A stretch of DNA of 21,715 nt from CAYRSS01 sp964426945. GTDB lineage: Bacteria; Planctomycetota; Phycisphaerae; UBA1845. The stretch covers positions 1 through 21,715 of the forward strand of contig CAYRSS010000061.1 in the NCBI GenBank assembly GCA_964426945.1, written 5' to 3'. Below are positions 18,906 through 21,715 of the stretch, piece by piece. The translations under genes and the position numbers were made by a program. The notes beneath the pieces were generated by a model that ran no database searches, had not been told where the DNA came from, and worked only from the letters and a program-made list of their open reading frames with translations. Position 1 is the stretch's first letter, and each line of letters starts with the position of its first letter.

Positions 18906-18964
18906 CAGGCAATCCCCCTGGAGGTCTGGTGGTGCAACCCGGGCCCCTGACCGGGCGACCCCGG

Positions 18965-18973
18965 ATTATAGCA
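18965..18973 (-). promoter_or_regulatory. Extended -10 promoter for the carboxypeptidase gene
   Basis: On the minus strand TGC TATAAT (18973-18965) is a perfect -10 hexamer with the extended TGn element. Transcription would begin near 18958, giving a leader of about 53 bases to the ATG at 18905. The -35 region (about 18993) is poor, as often with extended -10 promoters. Confidence 0.6.
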
Positions 18974-19055
18974 CATCGCGCGAGCAGACTCTACGCACCA
19001 CAGACCGCACGTTCGGGCCCGTGGCGCCGTGAATGAGCGGACGCACCGCACGGTA

Positions 19056-19084
19056 TGGACATGGCGCACCCCTCGGCCCACAAT
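19056..19084 (+). promoter_or_regulatory. Probable sigma-70-type promoter for the TPR-YggX fusion gene
   Basis: TGGACA (19056-19061, five of six consensus) and CACAAT (19079-19084, four of six) are spaced by 17 bases. Transcription would start near 19091, with a leader of about 75 bases to the ATG at 19165. Confidence 0.45.
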
Positions 19085-19164
19085 CCGGGCGCAGGGCGGG
19101 GACGGGCGGCCCGGGCCGTCGCCCCGTCTTTTCGGCAGGTATCCCGCTTCGGGAAAGGCAGACG

Positions 19165-19776
19165 ATGACGGACATCCAGCAGCGGATCAACCAGTTCCGG
19201 CAGATGGCGGAGGCCGATCCGGAGAACGAACTCGGCCACTTCAGCCTCGGCAAGACCTGCCTTGAGGCAGGGCGCTTCGATGACGCGATCGTGTCATTGC
19301 TCCGTACGCTTGAGCTCAACCCGCGCATGTCCCGCGCTCACCAGTTCCTCGGCGAAGCCTATGAAAAGGCGGGCAAGAAGAGCGACGCCATCGACGCGTA
19401 CACCCGCGGCGTAAAGGTCGCCGATGCGCAGGGCGACCGCGTTCCGCGCGACGCGATGGTCACCGCGCTGCGCGAACTCGGCGCGGCGGTGCCCGAACTG
19501 ACCATGCCCGCCGCCGGCGCAGCGACCGCAGGCGCAGCGATTGAGGGATTCTCCTGCGCTCGCTGCGGACGCCCCGATCAGAAACTGCCCAAGCCGCCGT
19601 TCCGTGGAGAACTCGGGCAGAAGGTGTTCGACCACGTCTGTCAGTCCTGCTGGCGCGAGTGGATCGGCATGGGCACGAAGGTCATCAACGAGCTCGGCCT
19701 GGTCATGGCCAACCCGCACAGCCAGGACGTCTACGATCAGCACATGATCGAGTTCCTCCAACTCGACACGCGGTGA
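19165..19776 (+). CDS. TPR protein fused to a YggX-like Fe(2+)-trafficking domain with two CxxC pairs
   Basis: This gene encodes 203 residues. ATG at 19165 is chosen over earlier in-frame starts (from 19033) because GGGAAAGG precedes it and the TPR starts at once. Residues 1-95 form about two and a half TPR helix pairs (ENELGHFSLGKTCLEAGRFD, SRAHQFLGEAYEKAGKKSDA). An Ala/Gly linker (about 112-128) leads to residues 130-200, which match the Fe(2+)-trafficking/oxidative-damage-protection family YggX: a Cys near the start, PPFRGELGQKVFDHV, WREWIGMGTKVINELGLVMANP and HMIEFLQ. YggX helps protect iron-sulfur clusters and iron handling in gammaproteobacteria. Here C131-x2-C134 and C159-x2-C162 add a likely zinc- or iron-binding knuckle, as the E. 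coli protein I recall has no such pairs. TPRs may bring it to a partner protein (inference). Confidence 0.8.
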   Translation: MTDIQQRINQFRQMAEADPENELGHFSLGKTCLEAGRFDDAIVSLLRTLELNPRMSRAHQFLGEAYEKAGKKSDAIDAYTRGVKVADAQGDRVPRDAMVTALRELGAAVPELTMPAAGAATAGAAIEGFSCARCGRPDQKLPKPPFRGELGQKVFDHVCQSCWREWIGMGTKVINELGLVMANPHSQDVYDQHMIEFLQLDTR

Positions 19777-19916
19777 GTTCCGGTTATCGCGCCGCCCGCG
19801 CCGCGCTCGCTTCCGGTCGCGAGGCGGTGACGAATTCGCCGGAATATCCCTGCCGTCGCCGGTAATCCCGCCCTTCACAAGCGGCGGGCCGCCGCTGCCG
19901 ATAAAAGAGAGTTCTC

Positions 19917-19961
19917 ACCGGTAGAACCCCCCGGATCGCAAAGCTATACTTTCCTACCGGT
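19917..19961. promoter_or_regulatory. TATACT -10 box flanked by an inverted repeat, upstream of the FHA gene
   Basis: ACCGGTAG (19917-19924) and its exact inverse CTACCGGT (19954-19961) flank TATACT (19945-19950). Both half-sites contain the palindrome ACCGGT, and their centres are 37 bases apart. The -35 match 17 bases before the TATACT (TAGAAC, 19922-19927) is only three of six and overlaps the left half-site. This looks like a regulated promoter for the gene at 20038, with a leader of about 80 bases. Confidence 0.4.
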
Positions 19962-20037
19962 CAGGTGGTTCACTCTCTGTGCGGTTCCACGGGCGAGGCA
20001 CCATGCAATTCGGTGCGGGAAACCGGCCAGGCAAGGG

Positions 20038-20886
20038 ATGCGGACGTTGGCTGCAGAGCACGCTCCAAGCCATGAATACCCGGCCATCGGCGCGAAGTCG
20101 CCACGGCTGACGCTGGCGGTTTCCGCCGCCGAGGGCCCGCGTCGCATCCCCTGTCGACGCGTGGTGACGCTGGTCGGTTCCCGGGAAGGCTGCAAGCTCC
20201 GCCTCAGCCACCCGGCGATCAGCACCGTTCATTTCGCCATCGTTTACGCCGGGTCCGGCGTGTATGCCGTCGACATGGTGACACCGCATGGCACGCTGCT
20301 CAACCGGCTGAAGCTCCGCCTCGAAGAACTGCACGACGGCGACGCGCTGACCGTGGGGCCGTGGACCATGGCGGTGGAGGTCGTTCCGCCCGCCGGCGCG
20401 GGGGCGAACGGCGACGTGCTGGGGATTGACGCGGCGCCCGTTGGCGTGGCCTTCGAAGTTAACGGAACGCGCGAGCGCTTCGAGCCGCGACGGGCGGTCT
20501 GTCTCATCGGTCGGGACAGCGGGTGCGACCTGGTGCTGGCCGACCAATCAGCCTCGCGCGTGCACGCGATGTGCTTCGTGCACGAGGGGCGTCCGGTGAT
20601 CGTTGACCTGCTGAGCACCAACGGCGTGCTCGTGGCCGGCGCGCCCGTTTCGTTTCATCCGCTGGCCGACAGCGACGTGATCACGATCGGTTCGACCGAC
20701 CTGGTGGTGCGCCTCTCCTCGGCTGCGGCGGCCGGCGAGGCCCCGCCGAACGGCCGCACGGCCCGGCCATCGGCCGACATCGCCCCGCCCGCCCCCGGTC
20801 AGGATCTGATCGACATCCGCGCGACGGAGGGATCACAGCGCTGGCAGATCGTCGATCACCTGGAGCGCGCCAAGCGCAAGAAGTAG
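20038..20886 (+). CDS. Protein with two FHA domains
   Basis: This gene encodes 282 residues from ATG at 20038. AAGGG lies immediately before it, closer than usual, so the start is not certain, but no better in-frame start precedes the first domain. FHA domain 1 (about residues 43-110) has VGSREGCKLRLSHPAISTVHF and TPHGTLLN. The usual Ser-Arg-x-x-His is STVH, so phosphothreonine binding may be weak. FHA domain 2 (about 155-220) is canonical: LIGRDSGCDLVLAD, SRVH and STNGVLVAG. A disordered Pro/Ala tail and a basic helix (DHLERAKRKK) end the protein. There is no membrane segment. FHA domains bind phosphothreonine on partner proteins, so this is probably an adaptor for a Ser/Thr kinase pathway. 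I see no Ser/Thr kinase gene of that type next to it. Confidence 0.88.
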   Translation: MRTLAAEHAPSHEYPAIGAKSPRLTLAVSAAEGPRRIPCRRVVTLVGSREGCKLRLSHPAISTVHFAIVYAGSGVYAVDMVTPHGTLLNRLKLRLEELHDGDALTVGPWTMAVEVVPPAGAGANGDVLGIDAAPVGVAFEVNGTRERFEPRRAVCLIGRDSGCDLVLADQSASRVHAMCFVHEGRPVIVDLLSTNGVLVAGAPVSFHPLADSDVITIGSTDLVVRLSSAAAAGEAPPNGRTARPSADIAPPAPGQDLIDIRATEGSQRWQIVDHLERAKRKK

Positions 20887-20902
20887 CCGCGCCGGTCTCC
20901 CG

Positions 20903-21262
20903 TCAGCCTTCCACCAGCACCTTGAACCCGCCGTACGCCATCCGCTTGCAATCGAAGGGCATGTTTTTGGGGTCGATCGACTTCAGCAGGCGCGGGTCCT
21001 TCATCACCTTCGCGTTTACGCGGTCGCGGTGAGCGCGTGTCTTGTAGACGATCCACGAAAACACGACCGTCTCGCCGGCGCGCGTCTTGGCGGCGCGCGG
21101 GAAGGGGATCATGCCCTTCGCGTCCATGTCGTCGCCGATGCACTCGCGGTATTCCAGCGCGCCGTGGTCGAGCCAGACCTTCGACGCGAGCTTGGCCATC
21201 CGCTTGTAGGCGGGCAGATTCTTGGTGGGCACGGAGAGAAGGAAACCGTCGACATAGGCCAT
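20903..21262 (-). CDS. DUF1428 (YbaA-like) protein
   Basis: This gene encodes 119 residues, the normal length of the family. ATG at 21262 has GGGAG seven bases upstream. The family pattern is plain throughout: YVDGFLLSVPTKNLPAYKRMA, LDHGALEYRECIGDD, VVFSWIVYKTRAHRDRVNAKVMKDPR and MPFDCKRMAYGGFKVLVE. These match E. coli YbaA as I recall it. Members adopt a ferredoxin-like alpha/beta fold (dimeric alpha-beta barrel superfamily), and their biochemical role is not established. The protein is soluble and cytoplasmic. It converges on the FHA gene with 16 bases between stop codons and diverges from hutU. Shared function with hutU is not implied by sequence. Confidence 0.92.
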   Translation of the reverse strand: MAYVDGFLLSVPTKNLPAYKRMAKLASKVWLDHGALEYRECIGDDMDAKGMIPFPRAAKTRAGETVVFSWIVYKTRAHRDRVNAKVMKDPRLLKSIDPKNMPFDCKRMAYGGFKVLVEG

Positions 21263-21342
21263 GGTGCGACTCCCGGACTGGTCGGCCGGACCCGGTGCGG
21301 CGCCCGATGCGCTGCGGCCGCCATCCGGCGAAACAGACCGCG

Positions 21343-21371
21343 GTTATAGCGACGGGCCCGCGCGCCGCCTA
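21343..21371 (-). promoter_or_regulatory. Probable promoter of the DUF1428 gene
   Basis: TATAAC on the minus strand (21348-21343) lies 17 bases after TAGGCG (21371-21366). The -10 is good and the -35 weak. Transcription would start near 21336, about 75 bases before the ATG at 21262. Confidence 0.4.
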
Positions 21372-21418
21372 GCGCCCTGCGCGCCTACGCCGGGTCTGCC
21401 GGCTGAGGGTCGTTCGCG

Positions 21419-21447
21419 TTGGCGGGAGGCGCGGCGGTCTTTATAAT
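21419..21447 (+). promoter_or_regulatory. Sigma-70-type promoter of hutU
   Basis: TTGGCG (21419-21424) and a perfect TATAAT (21442-21447) are separated by 17 bases. Transcription would begin near 21454, about 40 bases before the ATG at 21494. GGAG (21483-21486) is the ribosome-binding site, seven bases from the ATG. Confidence 0.7.
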
Positions 21448-21493
21448 GAGGACTGTCTCGGTTTCGCCACGAACAGCCTGTCGGAGTCCTGCC

Positions 21494-21715
21494 ATGTCCA
21501 TCGCCCCATCCCCGCCGTCGGCCGGTGCACGCGTGGTCCGCGCCCCGCGCGGCACGACGCTTTCCTGCAAGGGCTGGGTCCAGGAGGCCGCCCTGCGCAT
21601 GCTCATGAACAACCTCGACCCCGAGGTGGCCGAGCAACCCGCCGATCTGGTCGTCTACGGCGGCAGCGGGCGCGCCGCGCGAAGCTGGGCGGATTTTGAT
21701 CGCATCGTCGCCGCG
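21494..21715 (+). CDS. hutU: Urocanate hydratase, N-terminal part (cut by window end)
   Basis: Only the first 74 residues are in the window. After a short variable N-terminus the family sequence is clear: TLSCKGWVQEAALRMLMNNLDPEVAE, then ADLVVYGGSGRAARSWADFDRIVAA. Urocanate hydratase (urocanase) converts urocanate to imidazolone propionate in histidine degradation and uses a tightly bound NAD+. The YGGSGRAARSW segment matches the start of the nucleotide-binding enzyme core. ATG at 21494 is supported by GGAG seven bases before it and by a strong promoter at 21419-21447. No hutH or hutI gene is visible in this window. Further hut genes may follow downstream. Confidence 0.95.
   Translation, partial: MSIAPSPPSAGARVVRAPRGTTLSCKGWVQEAALRMLMNNLDPEVAEQPADLVVYGGSGRAARSWADFDRIVAA

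Noticed and set aside
16767..18950. Open reading frame of 727 codons on the plus strand opposite the carboxypeptidase gene
   Set aside because: It is rich in Arg, Gly and His with no domain, and it is exactly antisense to a gene with full catalytic motifs. Long shadow frames are expected at this GC content.

Overview
The window reads as one high-GC bacterial chromosomal segment, most likely from a planctomycete near the Phycisphaerae. Supporting signs are a membrane protein ending in a CxxCGYxLRGxxxGxCPECGR zinc ribbon (1302-2042), a pseudopilin-like segment with an H-x10-DG motif in an anti-sigma-like protein (10672-11766), and a secreted peptidase with a dockerin-like C-terminus (16572-18905). 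This taxonomic reading is inference, since no rRNA gene is present. A run of ten N at 7088-7097 inside alaS shows that the sequence is a draft or metagenome assembly. I found no tRNA, rRNA, CRISPR array, transposase, phage gene or replication origin.

Left part (1-6100). A lipoprotein (+) converges on a second lipoprotein (-), with a long hairpin at the end of the second. Upstream of that is a membrane protein with a zinc ribbon (-). Next come a large O-antigen ligase/polymerase-like protein (-) and, divergent from it, an atypical kinase (+). The kinase is translationally coupled through ATGA to an unrecognised 161-residue protein. The ligase and kinase share a short divergent promoter region, which suggests envelope polysaccharide work.

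Centre (6100-13210). alaS is complete except for the assembly gap, and it carries a small A-rich in-frame insertion. It is followed by a GT-C-like membrane protein. A strong intrinsic terminator then ends a minus-strand pair, an ECF sigma factor and its probable membrane anti-sigma partner. An L,D-transpeptidase gene diverges from the sigma gene across a region holding three copies of a CACGGAC heptamer. Together these look like an envelope-responsive regulatory unit.

Right part (13210-21715). A GAF-AAA+-Fis sigma-54 activator (+) converges on a polytopic membrane protein (-), and a 12-bp hairpin covers both stop codons. Then come an M14 zinc carboxypeptidase precursor (-), a TPR protein fused to a YggX-like iron-trafficking domain with two added CxxC pairs (+), and a double-FHA protein (+). 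A DUF1428/YbaA protein (-) and the start of urocanate hydratase (hutU, +, cut by the window end) close the window, and a promoter region separates these last two.

Most genes are ordinary housekeeping or envelope genes. The less usual items are the TPR-YggX-CxxC fusion, the anti-sigma/pseudopilin hybrid beside its sigma factor and an L,D-transpeptidase, and the insertion inside alaS. I did not find a convincing wholly new multi-gene system.
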